Shown: positions 1-6,079 of the stretch, in pieces
Numbering within the stretch: the first letter of the stretch is position 1
Layout of the letters: every line of letters begins with the position of its first letter
Source of the DNA: Anaerolineales bacterium
GTDB taxonomy: Bacteria; Chloroflexota; Anaerolineae; 4572-78; J111
Direction: 5' to 3'
Assembly (NCBI GenBank): GCA_012032575.1
Contig: JAAUSP010000137.1
Span: 1 to 14,638, forward strand
Length of the DNA: 14,638 nucleotides
Notes under the pieces: model-generated
Database searches by the model: none
What the model was told of the DNA's origin: nothing
What the model saw: only the letters and a program-made list of their open reading frames with translations
Position numbers and translations under genes: made by a program

Positions 1-61
1 GTGCAATAAGAATTCCAGGTCGCTCGGCCCGGATCGTCTGGCAGCGGCGGCAGCAAACAAC

Positions 62-736
62 TCACCAGGGCGCCTTGTCTTTGGCGGTCAGGTGGCTCAG
101 CGAAACCATTTCAGCTTTGGGACTGCTTTGCAGCCGCACCGGCGTGGTCTGCAAAAAAATGAGCAGGCTGAACATATTTTCCCGCAGCCGTCCCTCGCCG
201 CTGATGACCCTCTGCGGAGTTGGCCCTGAAGCAATCTTCAATCTTTCCCCGGTCTCCGGTCTGCGGCCTGTCCTGAGCGTAGACGAAGGGTCGCCGGTCG
301 GCGTGGTGATTTCCAGCAAAGGCAGCAAATCGGTCGGAATATAGATCATCTCCAAATTACCCTCAGGCGTCGCCTGAAAGGTTTTGAAGATCAGGCCGCA
401 ATACCACAACCCTTCGGCCGGGTTGACCGGGTTGCGCCAGGGTTGTTCGCGGACCAGCCGGGCCGACCCCATCGGGCGAATATAACCGTAATCGCGGGCA
501 AAGCGCGGCACTTCGATTTTTCCCCCGTGACTCAGAAGCAGTTGCAGGGCCTCTTTTTCTGCTTCAGATAAATCGTCCAAAGTAATGGCCAACGCAGCCG
601 GTGAAAGCAACTGCTCGGCCAGCAGTTCGACAGTCTGGGTGTGGTTGATCGCTGCCAGAGAAAGAGCGCGGCGCTGCGCAATGCCCTGGAGCAGAGCCAT
701 TTCGTAATCAATGAGCGATTGATACAAAGTTTTCAC
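62..736 (-). CDS. Helicase-associated (XPB/Ssl2-like) domain protein, N-terminal part; likely frameshifted
   Basis: This 224-residue minus-strand reading frame starts at GTG 736 and stops at TGA 64-62. Its middle carries REQPWRNP, then PAEGLWYCGLIFKTF and YIPTDLLPLL. I recognise this pattern from the N-terminal region of Chloroflexota helicase-associated domain proteins (PF13625-like). Those proteins are usually several hundred residues long, so this one is short. Beyond the stop, the other two frames give family-like residues (LLPPLPDDP, then SDLEFLLH), which suggests one or two indels rather than a natural end. Residues around 148-157 (SSTLRTGRRP) are encoded by a copy of a dispersed repeat also seen at 8653-8674. 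There is no Shine-Dalgarno before the GTG, but a TATAAT ends six bases upstream, so the message is probably leaderless. The family's function is not well known; a role in DNA or nucleoprotein metabolism is a guess from the domain name. Family call fairly sure; extent uncertain. Confidence 0.6.
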   Translation of the reverse strand: MKTLYQSLIDYEMALLQGIAQRRALSLAAINHTQTVELLAEQLLSPAALAITLDDLSEAEKEALQLLLSHGGKIEVPRFARDYGYIRPMGSARLVREQPWRNPVNPAEGLWYCGLIFKTFQATPEGNLEMIYIPTDLLPLLEITTPTGDPSSTLRTGRRPETGERLKIASGPTPQRVISGEGRLRENMFSLLIFLQTTPVRLQSSPKAEMVSLSHLTAKDKAPW

Positions 737-742
737 CCGGTT

Positions 743-770
743 ATTATAATCGCTAGCGCAAATCGCTCAA
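743..770 (-). promoter_or_regulatory. Promoter of the minus-strand helicase-associated gene (leaderless type)
   Basis: Read on the minus strand, TTGAGC (770-765) and TATAAT (748-743) are separated by 16 bases. The expected transcription start falls at about 736, which is the GTG start codon, and no Shine-Dalgarno lies between. The -35 hexamer lies partly inside the 763-781 dyad, so a bound repressor could block it. Confidence 0.55.
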
Positions 771-781
771 TTTGTGAGCGA
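763..781. promoter_or_regulatory. Operator-like 19-bp dyad between divergent genes
   Basis: TCGCTCA (763-769) and TGAGCGA (775-781) form a perfect 7-bp inverted repeat around ATTTG. It overlaps the -35 box of the minus-strand gene and ends five bases before the candidate -35 of the plus-strand gene. That is a typical place for an operator shared by divergent promoters. No regulator can be assigned from the sequence; the MerR-type gene two genes downstream is one candidate. Confidence 0.4.
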
Positions 782-786
782 AATCA

Positions 787-815
787 ATTGCTCGAATCAG
801 AAGTCGAAGCTATAA
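787..815 (+). promoter_or_regulatory. Candidate promoter for the DUF1232-MerR gene pair
   Basis: A perfect TATAAT at 810-815 is preceded by TTGCTC at 787-792 with a 17-base spacer. The start site would be near 822, leaving a leader of about 100 bases. The leader contains a small hairpin (GTTATCAGT 859-867 with ACTGATGAC 887-895, one G-U pair). The -35 is weak (TTG only), so the call rests mainly on the -10 box and spacing. Confidence 0.45.
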
Positions 816-923
816 TTTTGTGGGAAATGTTTGTTTTCGGATTTATGGAAGGAAGTCTGTTATCAGTATTCGGTGTTCAAGTGATAACTGATGACTAACC
901 TCTATCTTTGGAAGGAGATAATA

Positions 924-1283
924 ATGGCCGAACAAAAGCCAGCGCGATTTGATCCTGGGGCCAACCTGGGCTTTTTTACGGGGATATTCAAACAAATTCG
1001 ATTAGTCTGGCTGCTGATGAAAGACGGGCGCGTGCCGGTCTGGGCAAAATCAGTGGTGCCGCTGTCGCTGCTGTACCTGATTTCGCCGCTCGATTTTATA
1101 CCCGATATGGTTTTGGGTCTGGGCCAGTTGGATGATTTAGGAGTCATTTTGCTGGGGATGACCCTGTTTGTGAAGCTGTGCCCGTCCCACGTGGTCGAAG
1201 AGTATCAAAACGAACTCGAATACGGTCCGTCCCTCGACGACGAAGCCGTTGACACCACCTATCGCGTCATGGACGAAGATTGA
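924..1283 (+). CDS. DUF1232 (YkvA-like) small membrane protein
   Basis: This 119-residue protein carries the DUF1232 signature: a hydrophobic stretch running into YLISPLDFIPD, then GQLDDLGVILLGMTLF. The motif of Pro, Leu and Asp around ISPLDFIPD is diagnostic of the family (PF06803). Two hydrophobic segments, about residues 43-60 and 68-86, fit membrane association; the tail is acidic. I chose ATG 924 because GGAAGGAG (910-917) sits at proper distance upstream. The frame is open further back to 891, but those codons include the ribosome binding site. The biochemical role of the family is unknown. The next gene starts 16 bases after the stop, so the two are probably co-transcribed from the promoter near 787-815. 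Confidence 0.85.
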   Translation: MAEQKPARFDPGANLGFFTGIFKQIRLVWLLMKDGRVPVWAKSVVPLSLLYLISPLDFIPDMVLGLGQLDDLGVILLGMTLFVKLCPSHVVEEYQNELEYGPSLDDEAVDTTYRVMDED

Positions 1284-1299
1284 GCAGGTGTCTCTTCCC

Positions 1300-2148
1300 A
1301 TGAATGAACAAGCTAATTTTAGACCACCCCAGGCGGTTGCCAGAGAGTTGGACGTATCCCCGGCGACCCTGCGCCGCTGGGCGGATGAATTTGCCGATTA
1401 TCTCTCCACCGGGGCCGACTCGGCCCAGGGTCGCAGCCACCGCCGTTACACCGATCAGGATATCGCTACCCTGACTTTTATCAAAGAACTGATGAACAAC
1501 GGCCTGACTTACGAGCAGGTCCGCGCCCAGCTTACCCAGCGTTTATCGGTACCGGCGGATTTAGCGCCCCACGAAGATAATTTTGACCCGAATCAGGGCA
1601 CCGCCCTGGTCGCCGCTAATGGGGCAGAGTCGCCGGCGATTGCCTTTTTAACCAATACGCTGATGACCCTGTCCGACAGTCAGAAGAGTATTCTCAACAG
1701 CCAGGCCGCCAATCGCGAGTTGATGGGCGTGCTGATCCAGGATAATTTCAACCTGAAGGAAGAAAACAACCGGCTGCGCGAGCGGATTTTGGAAGTGGAG
1801 CGCAGCGCCGCCCAAATTCGCCAGGAAGAGGACTGGCGGCGGGAAGCGTTGCGCCAGGAGATGGATGCCAAAATAGCTTCAGTTCAGCAGTTGGCTACTC
1901 AGGCGATCAGCACCGCCAACTCGATTGAGATGCCGGATATCAAGGCGGTCAGTACCAAACCGGGCTGTTTAGGCGCTTTGTTCGGCGCGGGGGGAACGCA
2001 GATTCTTAGTATGCCCCGCCGTCGGCGTGAAGGGCTGGAGGCCCGTCAGGCCGGTCAAATACCGGGGGTAGCAGACCGTGTGGCTCAACCGGCTGCCTCA
2101 TCTTCACCGCCGCCGGCTTACCCAAAACCTACGGCTCCACCGGAATAA
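1300..2148 (+). CDS. MerR-type HTH regulator with coiled coil
   Basis: This is a 282-residue protein. Residues about 12-80 form a MerR-like winged helix: ARELDVSPATLRRWADEF is the helix-turn-helix, and HRRYTDQDIATLTFIKELM with GLTYEQVRAQL follows as in the family. Residues about 148-200 are rich in Glu, Arg and Gln with heptad-like spacing (NLKEENNRLRERILEVE) and should form a dimerising coiled coil. The C-terminus is Pro/Ala/Ser rich and probably disordered. No effector domain or metal-binding Cys cluster is visible, so it is not a classical metal sensor. ATG 1300 is preferred because the upstream in-frame start at 1249 lies inside the DUF1232 gene; the ribosome binding site (AGGTG, 1286-1290) is modest. 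Its targets are unknown. Confidence 0.8.
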   Translation: MNEQANFRPPQAVARELDVSPATLRRWADEFADYLSTGADSAQGRSHRRYTDQDIATLTFIKELMNNGLTYEQVRAQLTQRLSVPADLAPHEDNFDPNQGTALVAANGAESPAIAFLTNTLMTLSDSQKSILNSQAANRELMGVLIQDNFNLKEENNRLRERILEVERSAAQIRQEEDWRREALRQEMDAKIASVQQLATQAISTANSIEMPDIKAVSTKPGCLGALFGAGGTQILSMPRRRREGLEARQAGQIPGVADRVAQPAASSSPPPAYPKPTAPPE

Positions 2149-2201
2149 AAGCCTATCCGATAACCCTCCCACGCCGCTGTTGGCCGGGCGTAGGTGGAGC
2201 C
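2133..2201 (+). terminator. Hairpin terminator overlapping the end of the MerR-type gene
   Basis: GGCTCCACC (2133-2141) pairs with GGTGGAGCC (2193-2201), and ACGCC (2171-2175) with GGCGT (2187-2191) inside it. The left arm lies in the last codons of the regulator gene. A short T-rich stretch follows (TTTGTCCAAATTTT), weaker than a classic T-run. It sits just before the ftsH promoter, where a terminator is expected. Confidence 0.5.
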
Positions 2202-2221
2202 TTTGTCCAAATTTTAATGTC

Positions 2222-2250
2222 TTGACTCCGACTATCGCGCGTGGTATAGT
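2222..2250 (+). promoter_or_regulatory. Sigma70-type promoter of ftsH
   Basis: TTGACT (2222-2227) and TATAGT (2245-2250) are separated by exactly 17 bases and each differs from consensus at one position. The transcription start would be near 2257, giving a leader of about 35 bases with GAGGT (2276-2280) before ATG 2292. No heat-shock-type inverted repeat is obvious. Confidence 0.75.
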
Positions 2251-2291
2251 TTGTGATGTCGAGTATTCAACAACTGAGGTAAGTAAAAATT

Positions 2292-4091
2292 ATGAAATGG
2301 TCACGCGCTTTATATGCGGTATTAATTCTGGTGGTCCTGGCTTTTCTCTATGGCGTTTTTGTTTTAAGAGCCGAGAGCCGTGACACGATTGAAGTTTCAG
2401 AAGTGGCCAAGATGGCCAACAATAACCAGATTGATACGATTACTGTTGATCAAGATGAGTTGATTATTAAACTTAAGGATAGTTCTGAGCGAATATCAAA
2501 CAAAGAACCTGAGATTGGCGTTATCGAAACCCTGCGCATTTTGGGGGTGAGCGAAGAAAAACTGTCTACGATCAAAGTAAGCGTCGCTCCGCGTTCTGCC
2601 TGGGACGGTTGGCTAACCGTACTGGGTACGCTGCTGCCGCTGATTTTGATTGGCGGTTTTTTCTTCTTCATTTTGCGTCAGGCCCAAGGCGCAGGCAATC
2701 AGGCCCTCAACTTTGGCAAAAGCCGGGCGCGGATGTTTACCGGCGATAAACCCACTGTCACCTTTGATGATGTGGCCGGGGTTGACGAAGCCCGCCAGGA
2801 ATTAGCTGAGATTGTCGAGTTTCTGCGCGAACCCGAAAAGTTTATCTCGCTGGGGGCGCGCATTCCCAAAGGCGTACTGATGGTGGGACCGCCCGGCTGC
2901 GGTAAAACATTGACTGCCAAAGCCATCTCCGGCGAAGCCGGCGTGCCATTCTTCAGCATTTCCGGCTCCGAATTTGTGGAAATGTTTGTCGGCGTGGGGG
3001 CCAGCCGGGTGCGCGACCTGTTCGATCAGGCCAAACGCAACAGCCCCTGCATCATTTTTATGGACGAAATTGACGCCGTCGGGCGGCATCGCGGCGCCGG
3101 ACTGGGCGGCAGCCACGACGAGCGCGAGCAAACCCTCAACCAGATTCTGGTGGAAATGGATGGTTTCGATACCGACACCAACGTGATTGTGGTCGCCGCA
3201 ACCAACCGGCCCGATATTCTGGACCCCGCTTTGCTGCGGCCCGGCCGCTTTGACCGGCGGGTGGTGCTGGATCGCCCCGACCGCAAAGGGCGCGAGCAGA
3301 TTCTTGGTATTCACGTCAAAGGCAAACCCCTGGGCAGCAATGTTGACCTGCCGGTGGTAGCCAAACAAACCCCCGGCTTTGTCGGTGCTGACCTGGAAAA
3401 CCTGGTCAACGAGGCGGCTATTCTGGCGGCCCGTCGCAACAAAAAGCAAATCAGCATGCTGGAATTTCAGGAAGCCATTGAAAAAGTCATCGCCGGTCCC
3501 GAACGCAAAAGCCGGATTATCCCCGAAAAAGAGCGCAACATTATTGCTCACCACGAAGCCGGCCACGCCCTGGTAATGAAGTTGATCCCGGAGTGTGACC
3601 CCGTTCATAAAGTCAGCATTATCGCACGCGGCATGGCCGGCGGCTATACGTTGTCGCTGCCGGTGGATGATCGCTACCTCAAAAATCAAAGCAAATTTGA
3701 AGCCGACCTGGCCGCGCTGATGGGCGGCCGGGTAGCCGAAGAGATTATCTTTGACGAAGTGACCACCGGAGCCAGCAACGATCTGGACCGGGCCACCAAA
3801 ATGGCCAGAGCGATGGTTACGCAGTACGGCATGAGCCAGAAGCTTGGTCCCCTGATCTTTGGCGAAAAAGATGAAATGGTCTTTTTGGGCAAAGAAATCG
3901 GTGAACAGCGCAATTACAGCGAAGAGATTGCCCGCCAGATTGACCATGAAGTGCGCCGGATTGTCGAGGCGGCCTACAGCCGGGCTACCCAGATTTTGCA
4001 AGAAAATAAATTAAAGCTTGAAGAAATTGCCCAGCGGCTGCTCAAAGAAGAAACTTTGGATGCCCAATCCTTTGAAGCGATCTTTGCTTAA
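2292..4091 (+). CDS. ftsH: ATP-dependent zinc metalloprotease FtsH
   Basis: This is a 599-residue membrane AAA+ protease that degrades misfolded and regulatory membrane and cytosolic proteins as a hexamer at the inner membrane. Residues about 6-26 are the first membrane helix, about 28-106 the extracytoplasmic domain, and about 108-130 the second helix. The AAA+ module has Walker A GPPGCGKT at 199-206, Walker B IIFMDEID, the pore-loop region [13 protein letters not shown], and the second region of homology ([20 protein letters not shown]). The zinc-binding HEAGH is at 421-425, and the third ligand is likely Asp497 in GASND. Cys in the Walker A replaces the more usual Thr; the Lys and final Thr are kept. 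The protein is slightly shorter than E. coli FtsH because the C-terminal tail is short. It is monocistronic, bounded by its own promoter and a 3' hairpin. Confidence 0.98.
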   Translation: MKWSRALYAVLILVVLAFLYGVFVLRAESRDTIEVSEVAKMANNNQIDTITVDQDELIIKLKDSSERISNKEPEIGVIETLRILGVSEEKLSTIKVSVAPRSAWDGWLTVLGTLLPLILIGGFFFFILRQAQGAGNQALNFGKSRARMFTGDKPTVTFDDVAGVDEARQELAEIVEFLREPEKFISLGARIPKGVLMVGPPGCGKTLTAKAISGEAGVPFFSISGSEFVEMFVGVGASRVRDLFDQAKRNSPCIIFMDEIDAVGRHRGAGLGGSHDEREQTLNQILVEMDGFDTDTNVIVVAATNRPDILDPALLRPGRFDRRVVLDRPDRKGREQILGIHVKGKPLGSNVDLPVVAKQTPGFVGADLENLVNEAAILAARRNKKQISMLEFQEAIEKVIAGPERKSRIIPEKERNIIAHHEAGHALVMKLIPECDPVHKVSIIARGMAGGYTLSLPVDDRYLKNQSKFEADLAALMGGRVAEEIIFDEVTTGASNDLDRATKMARAMVTQYGMSQKLGPLIFGEKDEMVFLGKEIGEQRNYSEEIARQIDHEVRRIVEAAYSRATQILQENKLKLEEIAQRLLKEETLDAQSFEAIFA

Positions 4092-4098
4092 AATCTCG

Positions 4099-4136
4099 CT
4101 CTGCTGGCTCTCAAGATCAAATGAGAGCCAGCAGAG
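4099..4136 (+). terminator. Perfect 15-bp hairpin directly after ftsH
   Basis: CTCTGCTGGCTCTCA (4099-4113) is perfectly complementary to TGAGAGCCAGCAGAG (4122-4136), with an 8-base loop. It starts seven bases after the ftsH stop codon. No T-run follows on the plus strand, so it may act as an mRNA 3' stabiliser or a non-canonical terminator rather than a simple intrinsic one. Confidence 0.6.
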
Positions 4137-4172
4137 AGCAGAACAAGCTAAGGTTAAAGCTAATCAAGTCAG

Positions 4173-4202
4173 TTGACATTTTGCCGTAGCTTAGGGTATA
4201 CT
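4173..4202 (+). promoter_or_regulatory. Strong sigma70-type promoter of the V4R / response-regulator unit
   Basis: TTGACA (4173-4178) is a perfect -35. TATACT (4197-4202) follows after 18 bases and differs from consensus at one position. The start site would be near 4209, about 155 bases before the GTG at 4363, so the transcript has a long leader. Confidence 0.75.
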
Positions 4203-4208
4203 TAGTCG

Positions 4209-4362
4209 TAGTTTGCATAAGCTATCAATAATCTGTTTAATAAGTAGAAGCTTGATGAGTCCAGCCTTAAGAACTCATCTAATTTGAACTTGTGATCTTC
4301 GATGAAACTTGATGGCGAGTTTCATTCTCCTCAGCAAGATTAACTCCCGGAGGTAAATTGCG
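4209..4362 (+). promoter_or_regulatory. Structured 5' leader upstream of the V4R gene
   Basis: This stretch has no open frame that I can support. It holds two simple hairpins: GATGAGT (4254-4260) with ACTCATC (4273-4279), and ATGAAACT (4302-4309) with AGTTTCAT (4318-4325). A Shine-Dalgarno GGAGGT at 4349-4354 lies eight bases before GTG 4363. I do not recognise a known riboswitch. A role in post-transcriptional control is only suggested by the length and the stems. Confidence 0.35.
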
Positions 4363-4491
4363 GTGGCCAGAGATAAAAGTGGGCTCTATTACCCTAACAA
4401 AATAGGTCGCATCTATTTGATGGCTATGGAAGAGGTTATGGGTACCAACGGCATTAAGGCCGTATTGAATTTAGCTAAACCCCGGAATTGA
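4363..4491 (+). pseudogene. V4R protein, N-terminal fragment (frameshifted from the next entry)
   Basis: GTG 4363, preceded by GGAGGT, opens a 42-codon frame encoding KSGLYYPNKIGRIYLMAMEE, then EVMGTNGIKAVLNLAKPRN and TGA at 4489-4491. This is the usual beginning of the V4R-domain protein whose remainder continues in another frame from about 4479. The ribosome binding site and strong promoter belong to this start, so it is the true translation start of the gene. If read literally from the sequence, only this short peptide would be made efficiently. Adding one base in the CCCC run at 4480-4483 gives KPPELIGNYPP and one 209-residue protein. Confidence 0.65.
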
Positions 4492-4991
4492 TAGGCAATT
4501 ATCCCCCTAATAACTTGGCCCGCGAGTTTGACTTCGCTGATTTTGGTGCAATTGGCTCGGCTATCGAGGAAATGTACGGGCCGCGCGGCGGTCGTGGGCT
4601 GGCGCTGCGAGCCGGTCGGGCCTCTTTTGCCCAGGGCTTAAGTGAATTTGGTTCGGTCATTGGGGCCAGCGAACTGGCCTTTAAAGTCATCCCGCTGGGA
4701 ACCAAGGTAAAAGTGGGTCTTAAAGCTATGGCTGAAACATTTACCAAGTTCAGCGACCAGACCAGCGATGTTGAGGAAGCCGACGATTATTTTATTTATA
4801 CCATTCGCCAATGTCCGGTCTGCTGGGGTAGAACCAGTGAAAAGCCAATTTGTTATGGCGCAGTTGGTATTTTGCAAGAGGGCTTGCGCTGGGTTAGCGG
4901 CGGTAAAGATTTTAAGGTTGAAGAAATCCAGTGCCATGCCGTTGGTGATCCGAACTGCGTTTTTTATGTCTATAAAGAACCCCTTAATTAG
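4488..4991 (+). CDS. V4R (4-vinyl reductase) domain protein, main part; 5' end is in another frame
   Basis: This frame encodes 167 residues from a nominal TTG at 4488 that has no ribosome binding site; the real start is almost certainly GTG 4363 in another frame. The sequence includes EFDFADFGAI, EEMYGPRGGRGLALRAGRA and a C-terminal V4R region (PF02830-like). That region has Cys residues at CPVCWGR, ICYGAVGILQEGLRW, IQCHAVGDPNC and then FYVYKEP. V4R domains are thought to bind small hydrophobic ligands, and the conserved cysteines may hold metal. Lying 62 bases before a response regulator under one promoter, it is probably a sensory or partner protein for it. No enzyme activity should be assumed from the family name. 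The domain call is confident; whether the gene is intact in the organism is not. Confidence 0.8.
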   Translation: MIGNYPPNNLAREFDFADFGAIGSAIEEMYGPRGGRGLALRAGRASFAQGLSEFGSVIGASELAFKVIPLGTKVKVGLKAMAETFTKFSDQTSDVEEADDYFIYTIRQCPVCWGRTSEKPICYGAVGILQEGLRWVSGGKDFKVEEIQCHAVGDPNCVFYVYKEPLN

Positions 4992-5052
4992 TTGAGCATC
5001 TACCATGTGCACGGGCTCCAGAGTTCTGACTGCCCGATAGGGACAGCTCAAC
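4991..5052 (+). promoter_or_regulatory. Intergenic RNA hairpin from the V4R stop to the response-regulator start
   Basis: GTTGAGC (4991-4997) pairs with GCTCAAC (5046-5052), and CGGGC (5012-5016) pairs with GCCCG (5032-5036) inside it. The outer stem ends one base before ATG 5054, and the likely Shine-Dalgarno AGGGA (5039-5043) lies between the two stems. Ribosomes ending on the V4R stop would disturb the left arm, so the fold could couple translation of the two genes. Confidence 0.4.
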
Positions 5053-5053
5053 C

Positions 5054-5746
5054 ATGAAACACACCCTGTTAATAATTGAAGATGACCCGGATACTTCCGA
5101 AATGCTCCGGGTTTATTTTGAGGCCCAAGGGTATCGGGTTGTTACCGCGCTTACCGGAAAAGAGGGCCTGGATAAATGCCGGGCTGATCCGCCTAACCTG
5201 GTTTTGCTGGATGTGCGCTTACCCGACCTGGATGGCTTTGAGGTAGGCAATCAGCTTCAGAACGATGTCCGCACCAGCCGTCTCCCGATTATTTTCATCA
5301 CCGAACGCCGGGGACGCGAGGACAGAATTTTTGGCCTCAAATTAGGGGCGGTTGATTACATTACCAAACCCTTTGATGTGCAGGAACTGCGCCTGCGCGT
5401 TCGCAACAATCTCCGGCGGGCCGGCAGCCAGAACAATCCGGTTACTGGCCTCCCTGGTGAAAAATTAACGGATGACCGCCTGAGTTTGATGCTGGAACGG
5501 TCTGAATGGGCAGCCCTGGCTATCCACATTCATGGCCTGGAAAAATTTAATGACATTTACGGCTTTGTTGCCCGCGATGATGTACTCCGGGCCATTGCTT
5601 TAACTTTGACCAGTGCAGTTGACGAGCTTGGCAGTATTGATGATTTTGTCGGACACCCCACTGAGAATCAGTTTATCATATCTCCGTTCCCGGTAAAGCA
5701 GCCCAGCTCAGCCGCCACGTCGAAGATCGCCTCAACCAGGCAATGA
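5054..5746 (+). CDS. Response regulator with degenerate GGDEF-like domain (frameshifted near 5665-5690)
   Basis: Residues 1-120 are a receiver domain. They show the acidic pocket Glu9, Asp10 and Asp11, the phosphoacceptor Asp53 (LVLLDVRLPDLDGFE), Thr83 and Lys105 (ITKPFD). Residues from about 130 on resemble a diguanylate cyclase domain: VTGLPG, HGLEKFNDIYGF and DVLRAIA. However, the GGDEF signature is replaced by FVGHPTENQF, so cyclase activity is unlikely and the domain is probably a binding or dimerising module. From about residue 210 the frame is Ser/Pro-rich and unlike the family. The adjacent frame continues naturally into HVEDRLNQAMTYFYPIHDRE. One added base between 5665 and 5690 would give a single 290-residue protein ending at 5925. 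The partner kinase is not in the window. Confidence 0.85.
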   Translation: MKHTLLIIEDDPDTSEMLRVYFEAQGYRVVTALTGKEGLDKCRADPPNLVLLDVRLPDLDGFEVGNQLQNDVRTSRLPIIFITERRGREDRIFGLKLGAVDYITKPFDVQELRLRVRNNLRRAGSQNNPVTGLPGEKLTDDRLSLMLERSEWAALAIHIHGLEKFNDIYGFVARDDVLRAIALTLTSAVDELGSIDDFVGHPTENQFIISPFPVKQPSSAATSKIASTRQ

Positions 5747-5925
5747 CCTATTTCTACCCCATTCACGACCGTGAAGCCGGTTATGTCCGGCGCAGCGGCG
5801 AAGACGGTCCCAAAGAAAAAGTGCCTTTTATGAAGGTTTCGATTGTTAGCCTTCTGGCAAAAGATGGCACTTTCTCCAATCTGGAAAACTTAAAGCAGGC
5901 CTTAAGCCTGCCGGTCAAAGTTTAA
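5743..5925 (+). pseudogene. C-terminal fragment of the response regulator, in a shifted frame
   Basis: The stretch beginning at ATG 5743 encodes 60 residues (MTYFYPIHDREAGYV, then KVPFMKVSIVSLL). The same frame is open upstream to 5665 and reads GKAAQLSRHVEDRLNQA, which fits the end of the GGDEF-like domain of the preceding gene. It has no ribosome binding site and overlaps the preceding stop, so it is best taken as the detached C-terminus of that regulator and not as a separate gene. A T-run terminator follows 24 bases later. Confidence 0.65.
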
Positions 5926-5948
5926 CCGGAACTCCCAACGACTCAGTG

Positions 5949-5982
5949 AAGCAGTGTTACCCATTGGGTACACTGCTTTTTT
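5949..5982 (+). terminator. Intrinsic terminator of the V4R / response-regulator unit
   Basis: AAGCAGTG pairs with CACTGCTT, and TACCC with GGGTA further in, with one bulged T. The loop is three bases and a run of six T follows at 5977-5982. This is a textbook intrinsic terminator. Confidence 0.9.
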
Positions 5983-5995
5983 ATCTAAAATAGTC

Positions 5996-6039
5996 TGGTA
6001 CGCCATACACAGTGTAAAAATTCTACACGTTCCGTACCA
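5996..6039. promoter_or_regulatory. Nested dyads upstream of the M16 peptidase genes
   Basis: TGGTACG (5996-6002) and CGTACCA (6033-6039) flank a second palindrome, GTGTAAAAATTCTACAC (6012-6028), which is symmetrical at seven of eight pairs. The element lies in the only spacer before the peptidase pair, so it is a likely operator or regulated promoter region. I could not place a convincing -35/-10 pair in it. Confidence 0.4.
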
Positions 6040-6079
6040 CATTCCCGTATCACCAAAATTATTATAGGAGGTGAGCATT

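Noticed and set aside
75..344. An 89-codon plus-strand frame opposite the helicase-associated gene
   Set aside because: It has no ribosome binding site or family features, while the minus-strand frame has clear family motifs.
2802..4001. A 399-codon open frame on the minus strand inside ftsH
   Set aside because: It is a shadow of the GC-biased ftsH codons. FtsH itself is unambiguous, and the antisense product has no recognisable family.
4250..4282. TTGATGAGTCC resembling the CUGAUGAG core of a hammerhead ribozyme
   Set aside because: The first base differs, no stem II follows, and the required GAAA segment and cleavage triplet are missing. The stem present (4254-4260 with 4273-4279) consumes the core itself.
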